A stretch of 64,000 nucleotides of DNA from Actinocorallia sp. API 0066 (GCF_020991275.1 NZ_JAJLQY010000003.1:372001-436000), one strand, 5' to 3'; counted from the first letter of the stretch, positions 43,561 to 54,774 are shown. The notes: generated by a model from the letters alone, not told the origin. Numbers and translations are program-made.

Positions 43561-44956
43561 CTACTCCGTCGACAAAACCATGGCGCCAGCCGACCGGCGC
43601 GCGATCCCGGCCCGGCTCGCCGGGCCGGGCCATGAGACGACGGTCATCACGAACGCGAGGCTGCTGACCGAAGGTGTCGACGTGCCCGCCTTGGACGCGG
43701 TGCTCTTCACCGACCCCCGCAACTCGATCGTCGATGCCATACAGGCGATCGGCCGTGTCCTGCGAGCCGGGTCAGACCCGGGCAAGACCGAGACGATCAT
43801 CGTGCCGGAAGGTGCCGACGCGGAAGCGGTACTCGACGACAGTGCCTTCGCCACGGTCGGACACGTCGTCAGAACTCTCCGCGCGCACGACGAGAGGCTG
43901 TCCGCCTGGCTCGACGAAGCCCGAGCGTCCGCAGCACGCCTGCCCCAGGGCACCCCCTCCACCGATGACGGCACGCCGCCCCCTTGGATCGAGATGCCAG
44001 GCAGCAGTGCCGGCCGTGCCCGCGACCTCCTGGTCCGTGCCGTCACCATGGGGACGCCCAGATGGTTCAACGGCTACGAGCACGCGGCGGCCTGTCAGCG
44101 AGAGCACGGACACCCGAACGCGCCGCTGCGGTACGTCAACGCCAGTGGCTACCACGTCGGCAAATGGGTGGTGGCGCAACGAACACGCCACCGCCGCGGT
44201 GAACTGCCCACCGAACAAGAACGGCTCCTGACCGAGCTCGGCATCGACTGGAAGAACCTGACAAGATAATGGGCTGACGGAATCACCCGCGCCCGCGAGT
44301 ACTTCGTCAAGCACAAGCATCTCGCCGTCCCCACCACCTACCTCTGCCACGACGGATTCCCACTCAGGCTGTGGCTTTCCTGGCGCTACCAGAAAGGAAC
44401 ACTGGCGCCAGAGCGCGTCAAAGCCCTGGAAGGGATCGGAATCGTCTGGGATACCTCTGACCGCTACTGGGACCGCGGCCTCACAACCGCCCGAACATAC
44501 TTCAAGCTCCACGGTGACCTCAAAGTCACCGCAGAATACGTCATCGACGGCGTCGACCTCACGGCCTGGGTGGAGGCCCGACTGCTCGACCACGATTCCC
44601 TCGCCGACCTCAAAGAGATCCACCAGTCGCACGGTCACCTCCACCTGAGAGGCGACGCAGCCGGTCGCCGGAACCCGGATCTCGGCTGGTGGGATCCGGT
44701 ACTCGGTCCGCACGCCGCCGCACTGACCGCGCTCGCCGAATATGCGGCCACCCACGGCAACCTGAAACTCCCACCCGCCTACACACACGACGACCTGAAC
44801 CTGTCCGCGTGGTTGACACACCAGCGCAGCCGCATGCGAACCGACGAAGAGCGAGCCCCCGTACTCCGCGCATACCTTGACAAACTCGACGCCACATGGA
44901 CCAGCGCCGCCAACTCACAAGAAGGACAGACTCGGGGAAAAGCTTCTCGGTCATGA
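43527..44956 (+). pseudogene. Helicase with HA repeats: 5'-truncated, in-frame stop
   Basis: The frame begins inside the second RecA-like domain of a DEAD/DEAH helicase: VITNARLLTEGVDVPALDAVLFTDPRNSIVDAIQAIGRVLRAG (motifs V-VI). It continues into helicase-associated (HA) repeats such as GYEHAAACQREHGHPNAP. At 44267 an in-frame TAA interrupts it, and the same frame resumes WADGITRAREYFVKHKHLAVP with three more HA repeats to 44956. Motifs I-IV are missing. Such HA helicases are frequent in actinomycete chromosomes. It is a clear pseudogene. Confidence 0.7.
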
Positions 44957-45462
44957 CCATCAAGAAAGAATCTCGACGCTCCGCGACAAGGACCGAACAC
45001 GCTTGTCGGGCGCTCCGACCAGAGCACCCGCCAGCGGAAGGACATGGCCTCCACCGGGGAATCAACCACCAAAGGACCGCACTTGGGAGGCTCCAGGCGC
45101 GGCAGCATATGGATGAACTTCTCTCAGTCCCTTCGGAACCAAAGACCGAATCGCCCTCACCAAGAACCTCTTCTACGTATCTGCTCCCGCGCGAGGAACC
45201 GACTCGCCGTCGTCCTTCTCAGCGACCTTTCAGCTCCGGCCGAGTCCATCGCCCACGAATGGTTCAAAGCGGGCACCATTCACCCCTGAACCGCTCCCGT
45301 TCAACCAAGCGAAGGACTACACCTCGACTACCCATCGCCCCGATTCCTGCTACTCAGAGTAGTGTTCGATAGGCAACCGACCCACCATTAGATGTGATTT
45401 GCATCATGCCTCATCATCACTCCAGAGCCTTCAGCAGAGGACACCACATGATCCGCCCAGAT
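44957..45462. other. 505-bp region without a supported gene
   Basis: A plus-strand phrase FGTKDRIALTKNLFYVSAPARG near 45125-45205 is protein-like but has no start and soon degenerates. The region marks the scar between the helicase remnant and the left repeat of the island. Confidence 0.35.
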
Positions 45463-45592
45463 CCATGATCACTACCATTCCGACTACCATCGGGGTAGCA
45501 CACAGATCCGGGCGAAGCATGAAAACAGCAGGTCAGGGCTACAATCCGAGGTCGCGGGAGATGATTAGTTTCATGATTTCGTTGGAGCCGGG
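45463..45592. repeat. Left direct repeat of the island (att-like)
   Basis: This segment matches 61121-61250 in the same orientation without gaps; by hand 109 of 130 positions agree. On the minus strand its inner half encodes GSNEIMKLIISRDLGL and a stop, the exact C-terminus of the acyl-CoA dehydrogenase at the other end, while Ser, Leu and Lys codons differ synonymously. The outer half equals that gene's downstream flank, with the CTACC-N5-GGTAG hairpin kept. This is what a displaced 3' gene end looks like after island insertion. Confidence 0.75.
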
Positions 45593-45711
45593 CCCAGGCT
45601 TCACCGGACTCCCGCCGAAAATTCGGCAGAAGGCCATTGTCCGCCGCGCAACGTGGCGAAACCCGCTCACGCCAAGGCCAAGGCCAAGTGCGGGGAGTTT
45701 TCGAGTCCATT

Positions 45712-46275
45712 TTAGGAACGCGGTTCAGTAGCGGTATCGCCGTCCCCGAATCGCAGATGGGCTATCTGGCCCTGCACCATGGCGATCATCTCCGGTGGCA
45801 CCCCTTCCGGCATATGGGCCAGGCGCTCGGAGAGCGTATTCGGATCGAGAATACCTGCGGCGATTAGGGACAGAACGTAGGTCGCATCCTTCTCTCGGCC
45901 TGCAATCGCCTTCGCTGCGGCAAGGTCATGCGGTTCAGGGGCGTAAGCGACGACTTCATCTGGCAGTCCTTCGAATCGGACAAGCCGCTGCCTCCAGCCT
46001 TCGGGCAGTTTGGCCGTATTCAATCCGACGCCTTGGGCGTAAACATCGTGTTCCTCGTGGTAGCGCGAGTACTCACCGAGCGCGCCATCCACGATGTCCG
46101 ACTTTTCCTCGTCACCATCAAGGAACGTTACGTCCACCTCGACGGACGCCGTTGCTTCGGGCGGAAGCCGCTCTTCCGGCACCGCTGCGAGGATGGCCTG
46201 GCTTCCGACCACCAGGATCTCCCCGCCGAGCCTGCCGATCAGAATCAGTAGGTCATTCAGCTCTTCGCGCTTCAC
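45712..46275 (-). CDS. AbiEii-like nucleotidyltransferase (DUF6036 type)
   Basis: The 187-residue protein has the minimal nucleotidyltransferase signature: VVGSQAIL (Gly24-Ser25) followed by SVEVDVTF (acidic residues 46 and 48), with AAAKAIAGREKDATYVLSLI at the C-terminal helical part. Proteins of this type are toxins or toxin-like members of AbiE and related type IV systems that transfer nucleotides to tRNA or protein. Its ATG overlaps the stop of the partner gene (ATGA). It is the first gene inside the left end of the island. Confidence 0.75.
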   Translation of the reverse strand: MKREELNDLLILIGRLGGEILVVGSQAILAAVPEERLPPEATASVEVDVTFLDGDEEKSDIVDGALGEYSRYHEEHDVYAQGVGLNTAKLPEGWRQRLVRFEGLPDEVVAYAPEPHDLAAAKAIAGREKDATYVLSLIAAGILDPNTLSERLAHMPEGVPPEMIAMVQGQIAHLRFGDGDTATEPRS

Positions 46276-46691
46276 GCCTCAACACTAGCCTCGGTGGACT
46301 CCGAGGACCGCTTGTTCACACGGGTCCAGTACCTGCCGAACCCCGCGAGGAGGCGCTCACGATCCTCCTGAGGCAGCACTCCCGCGAAAGGCGTGTTCTG
46401 TCGCAATTCCACAGCCTCCGGGTCACGCGACAAAAGCACTTCGATCACCGCATCGACCCCGGAATCGAGAACGATCCTCCACCGCACGAGCCAGGGATTG
46501 CGTCCCCACCCCTCTCTGCCCCGCATGCGCTCCAGATTGCGGCGGGCTATCCCCAACACACGATCAGCGTCAGACTCCAGCTCCGTCACGACGGCACGGT
46601 TCAACCACAAGGACCGCTCCGCCTCACGCGACAGCCGACGCTCGGACACGGACACGAAGCGCTCGACCGCCTCGCGGTCCGCATCATCCAT
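46272..46691 (-). CDS. Partner (putative antitoxin) of the nucleotidyltransferase
   Basis: The ATG at 46691 has GGAGG 5 nt upstream; the frame extends to 46724 without a ribosome site. The 139-residue product is charged and helical (ADREAVERFVSVSERRLSREAERSLWLNRAVVTELESDADRVLGIARRNLERMRG) with no family I can name. Position and ATGA coupling to the nucleotidyltransferase suggest an antitoxin or accessory role. It lacks the winged-helix pattern of AbiEi. Confidence 0.6.
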   Translation of the reverse strand: MDDADREAVERFVSVSERRLSREAERSLWLNRAVVTELESDADRVLGIARRNLERMRGREGWGRNPWLVRWRIVLDSGVDAVIEVLLSRDPEAVELRQNTPFAGVLPQEDRERLLAGFGRYWTRVNKRSSESTEASVEA

Positions 46692-47029
46692 CGACCCCTC
46701 CGACATAGCCCGAAGTCTACTCACAGGTCCTGCCGCCCTTCGGGCTCCGACCGCATGGCTGCGATCACTACCAGCACCGCCGTCATACCTGCTGCGAGCG
46801 CACCGGCACGAGCGCGTGACGACCTCAAGCCACCCGTGGCACTGAGGCAGCCGGTCCGTGCCACGGAGGGGCGTCTCAAGACCTCCGCTGTACGCCTGAA
46901 GTGGATCCCGCTTTCTCGCAGGACAGCGTTATCTCACCCTGGGTGTCCCAATCGGGCCACTGCGTTGTGGACGACAGGGTTCTTTCGAATTCTGGAGGGC
47001 TGGCCTCCCTCCACCGAAAGGCGGTCCTT
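46692..47029. other. 338-bp divergent intergenic region
   Basis: It separates the nucleotidyltransferase pair from the helicase pseudogene. No gene is supported; it should hold the divergent promoters. An open plus-strand stretch from 46901 is an unsupported extension of the helicase frame. Confidence 0.4.
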
Positions 47030-50000
47030 GTGGATCCGTCAGATCCCAAGATCAGAGATGCTTCACTAGGCCTCGCCGGCTACCTGGGCGAACTGGTCCG
47101 CGCGGCCGAGCCGCTCAACCGCACTGCGCGCGGTCTCGATTCCTGGTGGCTCGCGGAACTCCCGAACGGCGTCTCTCTTCCGACGACCGGTCGGAACGGA
47201 CTTCTCCTTGCACTCGACCTGGAAAGTTCTGAGCACCCTCCTGCTCCTCCCTCCGTATTCGAAGGACGTATCGACGGCGGCTGGTCAGATCCCACGGTGG
47301 TTCCGAAGCTGCTGCGGCCCCAGCATCCGGAGCCTGCGCCCGAGGGCATGCCGATGATCGAGGTGCCGACCGGCCTCGGCGCGAAGCGGTTCGATGAGTG
47401 GCTCGCTCGCTGGACACGTTGGGCCGAGTCAGAAACCGCACGGCAACGCCGAGAGAGCCTCCGCGAGAACTCGCGGCCGCCCGGCAGTTGGACCTCCACA
47501 GCGACACCCAAGAACTGGTCCTCGGCGTCGGGCTTCTCTGCTGGCGCTCGCCCCGCGGGGACGAAGTCTTCCGCCACCTACTCACCGCTTCGGCCGAAAT
47601 CTCGGTGGACAAGCAGACTGGTCGAGTGAGCGTGCACCTTCGTGAAGAAGGCGAAACGGCTCTGGAGGACCAGTACTTCCTCACGGAGCTCGACGGATAC
47701 TTCGGCTCACGCGTCGAGCCGGTGCGAAGCACTCTCGGCGAGATCTCCGACCCTCTGGACGATCACGCGACGGCCCTCGTGCAGAAGGGCTTCCCACGGA
47801 CTGGAGACGCCGTGCCGGTTCGAGCCGAGTTGGTCGAAGCCCGAGACCGTCTGTGGAAGCTCGTCGAAGCGGAGACCACAGACCTCGGAGAGGTCGCGCC
47901 CGGGTACCGCGGTCGTCGCGCCGACATCGCCGAGCGCGTGGCCGACCTCGCGGCCGCGCACTCCTGGATAGGCGTCATGCCGCGGCCCACGGCTCAGGCC
48001 CCCCTGGACTCGCAGGAGGCGCAGGAACTCGCGCGGCTCCTCGACGTCCGCGTGCCGGACGAGCAGCCGCTCCCCGCGCTGCGAACCGGCTTCCTCCCGG
48101 TTCCCGATCAGTTCTCCGACATCATCTCAGCGGCTCATCAGATGCTGCCGTCCAGCGATGTCGGAGCACGCGTCGCCGAGAGGCTCAGCGCGCTCGACGA
48201 GGACGCCTTCCGCGCGGCGAAAACCCTATGGGAGCGCGCGCAGCGCCCTGGAGGCCCTGGGCCTCCACGAAGCCCCCGCTTCATGGCCGTCGCGTTCATG
48301 GCAGACAGCAGCAGCGCTCTCGCTCCTCGGTGGTGGGGAGGTCTCGACTTGGAAGCACCTGTCGGAAGCCACCCGGGCCGCCGCGCCGACCGCTCGGGCT
48401 CTGGCGCGACTCACAGGCCGCCGCCTCCAGATTCCAGCGCCGCACGACGCAACGGCAGCCGAAGCCGCCTCGGCCGCGGAGTCCTACAGCCGCTACCTCA
48501 AGCAGGGAGGGCTGACCGGCAGGTTCAAGAAGAGCCCTCAGCAACGGCTCGCGGAGCGCATGTTGGACGGGTGCCTCATCGACGGCCAGAAGCCTGCCGT
48601 GCCCCACGATTTCGACGTCCTGGCGACAGCCCTTCGCGCGCTCGCCGTTCTCAACGGGTTGACCGATCGGTGGCGGAGGAGCGGCGTCGCCACCGGCACG
48701 CAAACCGACGTCACGCAGAACCTCGAAGCCCTCGTCGGATGGGAAGCCGACCTCGCGGAGCTGATCCGCTTCGGCGAAGCACTCGGCGATCTCCACCGTC
48801 ATCTGCCACGTCGCAATGCCACCCAGGAGAACGGCGCGTGGGACTGGCAGGCTCTCACCGAGGGCTTCGTAACCGCACCCGCACATGTGAGACGTGCTCG
48901 GGCAAGACGCGAACTCGATGCGCTCCGATCCCGGGTCAGCGGAGCCCGACCACCCGCTCCTTCGCGAGATCGCCCGTGCCATCGGGCGATCAGACCTCGC
49001 CGCCTACACGACGGCGTTCGGGATCTGGGAAACGCGCGTCCATAATCAGCGGCTGGCAGAGGGACGCCGCGAACTCATCGGGCGGCTGGCCGCCGTGCAC
49101 CCTGCTCTCGCCCACGAACTCACCTCGGCCACGGCAGGGGGCGACTGGACCTCTCGTCTGGAGTCCCTCGCCGAGGCATGGGCCTGGTCCGCTGTGGCCG
49201 CAGCGATACGCACCCACTCCACCGAGTCGGCCACCGAGCTGCAGGGGAACCTGGACCGCCTTGAGGACACCCTCATGCGGACCACCGCCGAACTCGCCTC
49301 CGAACAGGCCTGGTGGCACTGCCTGCGGCGCATGACCGTCCGCGAGGCTTCGGCGCTCCGCTCCTTCGCCCGAGAAGTACAGAGGGTCGGCCGCGGTAAG
49401 GGCCGGTACGCTGGTCGGCACAGGCAGGGTGCGCGGGAGGCCATGCGGCTCGCCCGCGACGCGGTGCCGGCCTGGGTGATGCCGGTCCGGCAGGTCGCGG
49501 AGACGATCGAGCCGCGGCCTGACGCGTTCGACGTGATCATCATCGACGAAGCCAGCCAGCTTCCCGTCGAATCGGCGTTCCTCCTCTGGCTCGCGCCCCA
49601 GGTGATCGTGGTCGGAGACGACAAGCAGTGCTCGCCGCCGATGCGGGTCAGCGGAGAACTCGAACCGATCTACGAACGGATCGAGGAGTACCTGCCCGAC
49701 GTGCCCAGGGCGTTCCGGCACAACCTCACACCGAAGTCGAACCTGTACGAGCTGATGAACGTGCGGTTCCCGGGCGGACAGCGGCTGACCGACCACCACA
49801 GGTCAATGCCGGAGATCATCGACTGGTCGTCGCGCATGTTCTACGACGGGTCACTCACTCCCCTGCGCCAGTACCGCACGGATCGGCTTCCGCCGCTCCG
49901 CGTCGTGGAGGTACCGGGCGGCTACCGAGAAGGGCGCGAACAGAGCCTTCGCAGCCCACCGGAGGCGGAGAGGCTCGTCACCGAACTCAAAGCGATGACC

Positions 50001-50765
50001 GAGGACCCTGCCTACAGCGGGAAGACCTTCGGGATCATCACCCTGCAGGGCGGCGAACGCAGCGGCCACATCAGGCTCATCGAGCAACTGCTCGACGAGC
50101 ATCTCCCCGACCAGGCTCTCCGCGAAAGACTCAAAATCAGGGTCGGTACTCCACCGGACTTCCAGGGCGATCAGCGCGACGTCGTCCTCTTGTCGATGAT
50201 CGCCGTGGACACGCCCCGGATCCAGGGAGGGGCGGACTTCGAGCGGCAGCGCTGGAACGTCGCGGCGACACGGGCCCGCGATCAGCTCGTCCTCTTCACC
50301 TCGACGACCCTCGCTCAGCTGAAGAGCGAGGACCTCAGGGCATCGCTGCTGAAGCACATGCTCGACGCCCCGACGCGCGAGACGACGCCCCGGCACCTGG
50401 CGAACGCCGACCTGCACACCAAACGCCCCGAGTTCGACTCGCTCTTCGAGTAGAAGGTCTTCCTCAAGATCAGAGAACGCGGATACGAGGTCGTTCCGCA
50501 GTATCCGGCCGGCCGCCGCATGCGCATCGACCTCGTAATCGTCGGCGAACAGGGGCGTCTCGCAGTGGAGTGCGACGGGCGCTACTGGCACAGCAGCCCC
50601 GAACAGGCGCAGAACGATCTGCTGCGCGAACGCATCCTCCGCCGCGCCGGATGGACGGTCTGGCGACTCCGCGAGAGTGATTTCCTCCTCGACCCCGACG
50701 CCTCGCTTCGCCCCCTGTGGGCTCTCCTCGACCGCCTCGGCATCCATCCCGCGAAAGGACGATGA
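47030..50765 (+). pseudogene. SF1 helicase-nuclease, frameshifted, P-loop lost
   Basis: Reading from GTG 47030 needs at least three frame changes (near 47450, 48250 and 48920). Joined, it is an SF1 (AAA_11/AAA_12-type) helicase: ELVLGVGLLCWRSPRGDEV, APGYRGRRADIAERV, VIIIDEASQLPVESAFLLWLAPQVIVVGDDKQC (Walker B, motif III), QGDQRDVVLLSM and RWNVAATRARDQLVLF (motif VI). An in-frame TAG (50451) separates a C-terminal PD-(D/E)xK nuclease (RMRIDLVIVG, LAVECDGRYWH). The expected Walker A region between about 47700 and 47760 is absent. About 1,240 codons remain of a protein normally about 1,500 or longer. Confidence 0.75.
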
Positions 50766-51653
50766 TGCGCCGCCTCGACGACAACACCCTGGAAGAGCTC
50801 GCCTATCTCATCTCCGCTGACGACGAACTCCATTACAGGTCCGGACCAGGCCTCGCGAAATTCCTCACTGGCGCCGGGTGGCCCTCGGTCCCGCCTCACG
50901 ACGGCACGCCTCGCCGGCTCTGAATCCTCACCCGGCTGCAGGAACGCCGCGACGACCCGAAGGCAATGGAGGCCGTCCTGCTCCGCCTCGCCGACAGCAG
51001 GGAGTATCTGGGCGAGCCGGCCGACACCGTCACCAACGTGACGCGAGCGCTCAACGCCTTCCTCGTCCACGACGAGGTACAAGGTGAGCCGCGTCAGCGG
51101 CGCACCCAGGCTAGTGGAGTGCGCGCCCGGGTCGGACACCACCACATCCTTCGCACCCGAACTCCTTCGAGAAGCCCTCGACAAAGCCGTGTGGCCTTCG
51201 GACCTGCGCACCATCCTGCGGAGCCGTCTGGACGAAGCCGTCACCTGCTGCGAGAACGGTTCGCACGTGGCAGCGATCATCATGCTCGGCAGCCTCATCG
51301 AGGGCATCCTGATCGACGCCACGACGACGAGGCCCGTCAGCGTGCCGCCGCGATCCGACCTGAACAGAATCGGCCTGGACGACCTGCTGGCTCTCGCACG
51401 AGACAACGGCTGGATCGGCAACGACGTGACCAGGTACCCCTGCGCGGCCCTCCGCCAGTACCGGAACCTCGTCCACCCGCGAGCCCAGATGCGCATGCCC
51501 GGCCCGCCCCCGGACCGCGGCACAGTCGAACTCTGCTGGCCCGTCGTCCGCGCCGTCCTCAACGACCTGATCAGCACACGCGAGAAGCCGACGACCCCGT
51601 CCACTCCGTCTGGACAGCCCGCGCATCGCGGTAGGCATCCGCAACGCGGATAG
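50762..51653 (+). pseudogene. HEPN-like protein coupled to the helicase, disrupted
   Basis: The ATG overlaps the helicase stop (ATGA) behind AAAGGA. The frame reads LEELAYLISADDELHYRSGPGLAKFLTGAGW, hits TGA at 50921, then resumes in frame with ILTRLQERRDDPKAMEAVLLRLADSREYLG. Near 51080 it shifts to APELLREALDKAVWPSDLRTILRSRLDEAV, AAIIMLGSLIEGILIDA and LRQYRNLVHPRAQMR. The RNLVHP motif and flanking helices resemble HEPN ribonuclease-type domains. A helicase-nuclease plus HEPN operon is a defence-like arrangement, now decayed together. Confidence 0.6.
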
Positions 51654-51852
51654 CACACCGGCCTCCAGACCCGGTCCGGGTCTGTGCGGCCGCAAACGGC
51701 ACCGACCCGGATCCAGGACGAACGCTCGTCCGGTGAACGATCTCGACTTAAGCCCGATCACACAGGTGATTCGGCCTCGGCCGCTTCCTTCTCGGCCCCG
51801 TAGAACCCGTTTAAAGACCATCTAGCAGTGCACCGGCCCTGCCGGGCAGAAC

Positions 51853-54345
51853 CTATCGCCTTCGCTTCTGCTTCGCCTTGGGTCGCTGACCGCTCTTACC
51901 GCCCAGCGGGGGTCGGTTGGCGTTCGGGTGGAGGCGGTTCTGCAGGCTCGATGCCGGCTGCAAGGACCGAAGGGTCTCTGTGAGCCCGCCGTCGAGCGGC
52001 CCGATGTGCCCGTCGTAGAACGCATCAACCAGATCGCGGGTCACCTCGTCGTACAGGAACGCGGCGCCCCGGGGGATCTTGAGCTGGTGCTTCTTTGCCC
52101 GCAGGTAGTCGCGGACCCTTTTCTCGGCATGGGCGGCCGTCTCACCTGGTGGGCGGGTGACCCAGACGAACAGCCATCCTTCCGCCGGATCGATGCTGCT
52201 GGTGATCGGAGTGGTCAGGCTGCGGCCTACTCCTTGCGGCGACGGGTTATCCAAAAGGTCATCCGCGTTGCGCGAGAACTGGCTCTGCGTTCGTGTATCC
52301 CCGGCCAGCAGTGTTGCGCCGATACTGAGCCAACCGGTGACATTGCGTGACTGCAGTTCATCGATCAGCGGCGCGACGGGCGATGTCACCATGGCAGGCT
52401 TCGGCGCGGTCTCCGCGTCCGCGTCAGGGCGGTCCTTCATGTAGTACCACTGGTCCAGTGGGTCAGTGCGGCTGGTCAGGATGGCCGGCATTTGCTCGCG
52501 GTAGCGGCGGAGTTGTGCGGTGGTCGGCTCAGGGAGGAAGGGGTACGCGGCGCGGACCAGGTTCGGGTCGGGTTCGACCCAGAGGCCAGTTTCGTAGAAG
52601 TAGAGGAACAGGTCCAGTTCGTCTGCGGCTCTGAACATGACGGTGACGTCTGGCTCACGTCGCCGACGAAGGTAGAGGAGGAACTCGGCCGGGCGTGCTA
52701 CGACTTCGGTGATCAGCTCTAGGTCGTGGAGCGAGACGGTCCAGGGGATGTTGTCGAGGGAGAGCACTCTGGCCTTGAGCAGCTCCGCCGTGGCGGCGAG
52801 GACGGTGGAGATGTCGTCGAGGCTGACCGCGATGGTGTGGATCTCGCGGATATGGCTGAGGTCGACCCAGCCTTCTCCCTTGATGCGGAGGCCGCCATCG
52901 CGTTCGATTCCGTCGCGCAGCCTGCCAGCCTGGTCAGCGGCCTTGGTGATGATGCCGGTCAGGTCGGTACGGATCCGTTTAATCTTCCCTCCGCGGGACA
53001 GGGCGCTCAGCGCGACGGCCTTATCCTCGACGATGATGGCGACGTCGTCGAGAAGGACGAGGTGGTCGCATTCGGCCTTCTTGGTGTACTTCGCCGGATC
53101 CGCGGCGGTCTCTTCGGCGTCGTTCGCAGGGGCGAAGTACTCGAACCCGTCCCGGTAATCGGCACCAGGGAGTACGCGGGCCAGCGCGGCACGAGTCCGT
53201 GACTCCAGCAGATCGCCCCGGTACTTCCCGTACCTGTCCCATACCTTCGATGTCTTGAGATGCTCCTCGAGGTTGTACCGGACGGCGGCTGCGTTGAGAG
53301 CGTGATGCGGCAGCATCATGCGCCCATCTCCGCTGACGATGAGCGGGCGGGCGCGCATCGGGTTCCGCCCAATCGCGAACTCATCAACGACCTCCGTCGG
53401 CGCGGCCGTTCCGAGATCCAGCCGGAACCGCTCGACAACAGCCCGGACCCTGTCAGCGGGAATTCCGGTCTCTGCGATGACCGCTTCGATCGCGACGGTG
53501 GCCTCATCCGCTTCGGGCTCGAACAACGCGTTGAAGCGAGACCGGTAGAACTCCACGAGCTCCGGGTCCGGCCCACCGTCCGCCATGGAGGCCATCGCCC
53601 TGTCCATCGCTTCGGCGTAGGAACCCATTCGCCTGTTCATGCCGACCTCTTGCAGGCGGTGACACGCGTTCAGCACGGCAAGGGCATCGGTCGCGTCGAA
53701 GCCGAGCTCGGCGTTCAGCGCCTCCCTGACTACAGGCTCGCCGTCCAGAAGCGCGAGGTTGGTCGCCTCGACCATCTCGGGGTAGGACGAGTTACGCATC
53801 CAGATCTCGGCACCTTGGATCAGCAGCGCCACCATGGCAAGTTTGTCGTCGTGGTCCGCATTGACTACAGACCGCATATGCGCCAGATAGAGAAGCGCAA
53901 CGAGCTCTTCCTTCGCCTCGGAGATGAACGCGCTCATCTCCTGGGCCTCGACCGAATCAGATCCAGCTACGCCGGCGGCCGCATCCTTCTGCCGGGCCGA
54001 GAGCGCGATGAGCGACAGCGCCTCGACGTGCGCGGCACCCGCTTCCGCGGTGGTCGGCATCTCGCCGTCCACAGCCATGGGAAGAAACGCCATCCGGGCC
54101 ACTTCGATCAGCCGGATCGCGTCGAACCTTCGCAGTTTCTCAACGAGCTCCCCAAGAGCCATGTCGAAGGCCGAGGCGACCACCGTCACCGGGTCGTCGT
54201 CGGCAGCGAACCTCTCCATGAACCGCTCCATCGCCGCCAACGAGTCGACCACAACCTGCGTATGCACATCGAACGACGGTGAAGCCGAGCCTGCGCTGCG
54301 CCGCCGCCTGTTGCGCATCTTCCGGCGCTTCGATCGAGAACCCAT
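51853..54345 (-). CDS. 830-aa protein with PD-(D/E)xK-like nuclease core
   Basis: The intact frame has very basic ends (MGSRSKRRKMRNRRRR and a KxxxKRRR tail), typical of nucleic-acid binding. Residues 1-330 are helical and unrecognised. At about 385-445, YRGDLLESRTRAALARVLPG and AECDHLVLLDDVAIIVEDKA give the E-D-ExK order of a restriction-endonuclease-like or NERD-type nuclease. A later part has LLDELQ-like and LFVWVTRPPGETAAHAEKRVRDYLRAKKHQ segments. Most of the chain matches no family I know. It is divergent from the 540-residue nuclease-like gene. Confidence 0.65.
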   Translation of the reverse strand: MGSRSKRRKMRNRRRRSAGSASPSFDVHTQVVVDSLAAMERFMERFAADDDPVTVVASAFDMALGELVEKLRRFDAIRLIEVARMAFLPMAVDGEMPTTAEAGAAHVEALSLIALSARQKDAAAGVAGSDSVEAQEMSAFISEAKEELVALLYLAHMRSVVNADHDDKLAMVALLIQGAEIWMRNSSYPEMVEATNLALLDGEPVVREALNAELGFDATDALAVLNACHRLQEVGMNRRMGSYAEAMDRAMASMADGGPDPELVEFYRSRFNALFEPEADEATVAIEAVIAETGIPADRVRAVVERFRLDLGTAAPTEVVDEFAIGRNPMRARPLIVSGDGRMMLPHHALNAAAVRYNLEEHLKTSKVWDRYGKYRGDLLESRTRAALARVLPGADYRDGFEYFAPANDAEETAADPAKYTKKAECDHLVLLDDVAIIVEDKAVALSALSRGGKIKRIRTDLTGIITKAADQAGRLRDGIERDGGLRIKGEGWVDLSHIREIHTIAVSLDDISTVLAATAELLKARVLSLDNIPWTVSLHDLELITEVVARPAEFLLYLRRRREPDVTVMFRAADELDLFLYFYETGLWVEPDPNLVRAAYPFLPEPTTAQLRRYREQMPAILTSRTDPLDQWYYMKDRPDADAETAPKPAMVTSPVAPLIDELQSRNVTGWLSIGATLLAGDTRTQSQFSRNADDLLDNPSPQGVGRSLTTPITSSIDPAEGWLFVWVTRPPGETAAHAEKRVRDYLRAKKHQLKIPRGAAFLYDEVTRDLVDAFYDGHIGPLDGGLTETLRSLQPASSLQNRLHPNANRPPLGGKSGQRPKAKQKRRR

Positions 54346-54774
54346 CTGCCGACCCCATCACATGTCGAGACCGCCGGGTAGCAGTTTTCATCGTGCAGAT
54401 CCCACGGCCCTGGCTCGTCACCACCTCCGCAGACAGGGTGTCAGGATCAGCAGGCGAGGAAGACCTCGCGCAGCTCGGCCTTCTCCAAACGAAGCCGACT
54501 TCCGAGGACACCTGCATTCCGCAAGCATGGAGGTCACCGCGATCTTGACGTCCGATGTGGTTGGACCAGGCCCTCGCCCGGACGGCTGCACCACTCGTCC
54601 TCCGGGGTCGGGTCCGGCACGCCGAAGGCTGCAAACTCGACGACGACGTCGGTCATGCTCAGCACCTTCTCCACTTCAGCAAGGGATTACGGCAGCTTCG
54701 CGACGCTAAGACTCCTGCGGGCGTAGCGTCAGCGGTACTGATCGCCAGAACCAGAACTTTCGGGGGACCACGAA
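54346..54774. other. 429-bp divergent promoter region
   Basis: It lies between the starts of the 830- and 540-residue proteins. No gene with a ribosome site is seen; short open frames look like antisense. If the two genes are a system, this is their joint control region. Confidence 0.4.

Noticed and set aside
44267-50923. In-frame TAA, TAG and TGA stops read as programmed recoding or suppressed stops
   Set aside because: Three different stop codons are involved, no SECIS-like or pyrrolysine context is evident, and the same genes carry frameshifts and deletions. Decay explains all of it.
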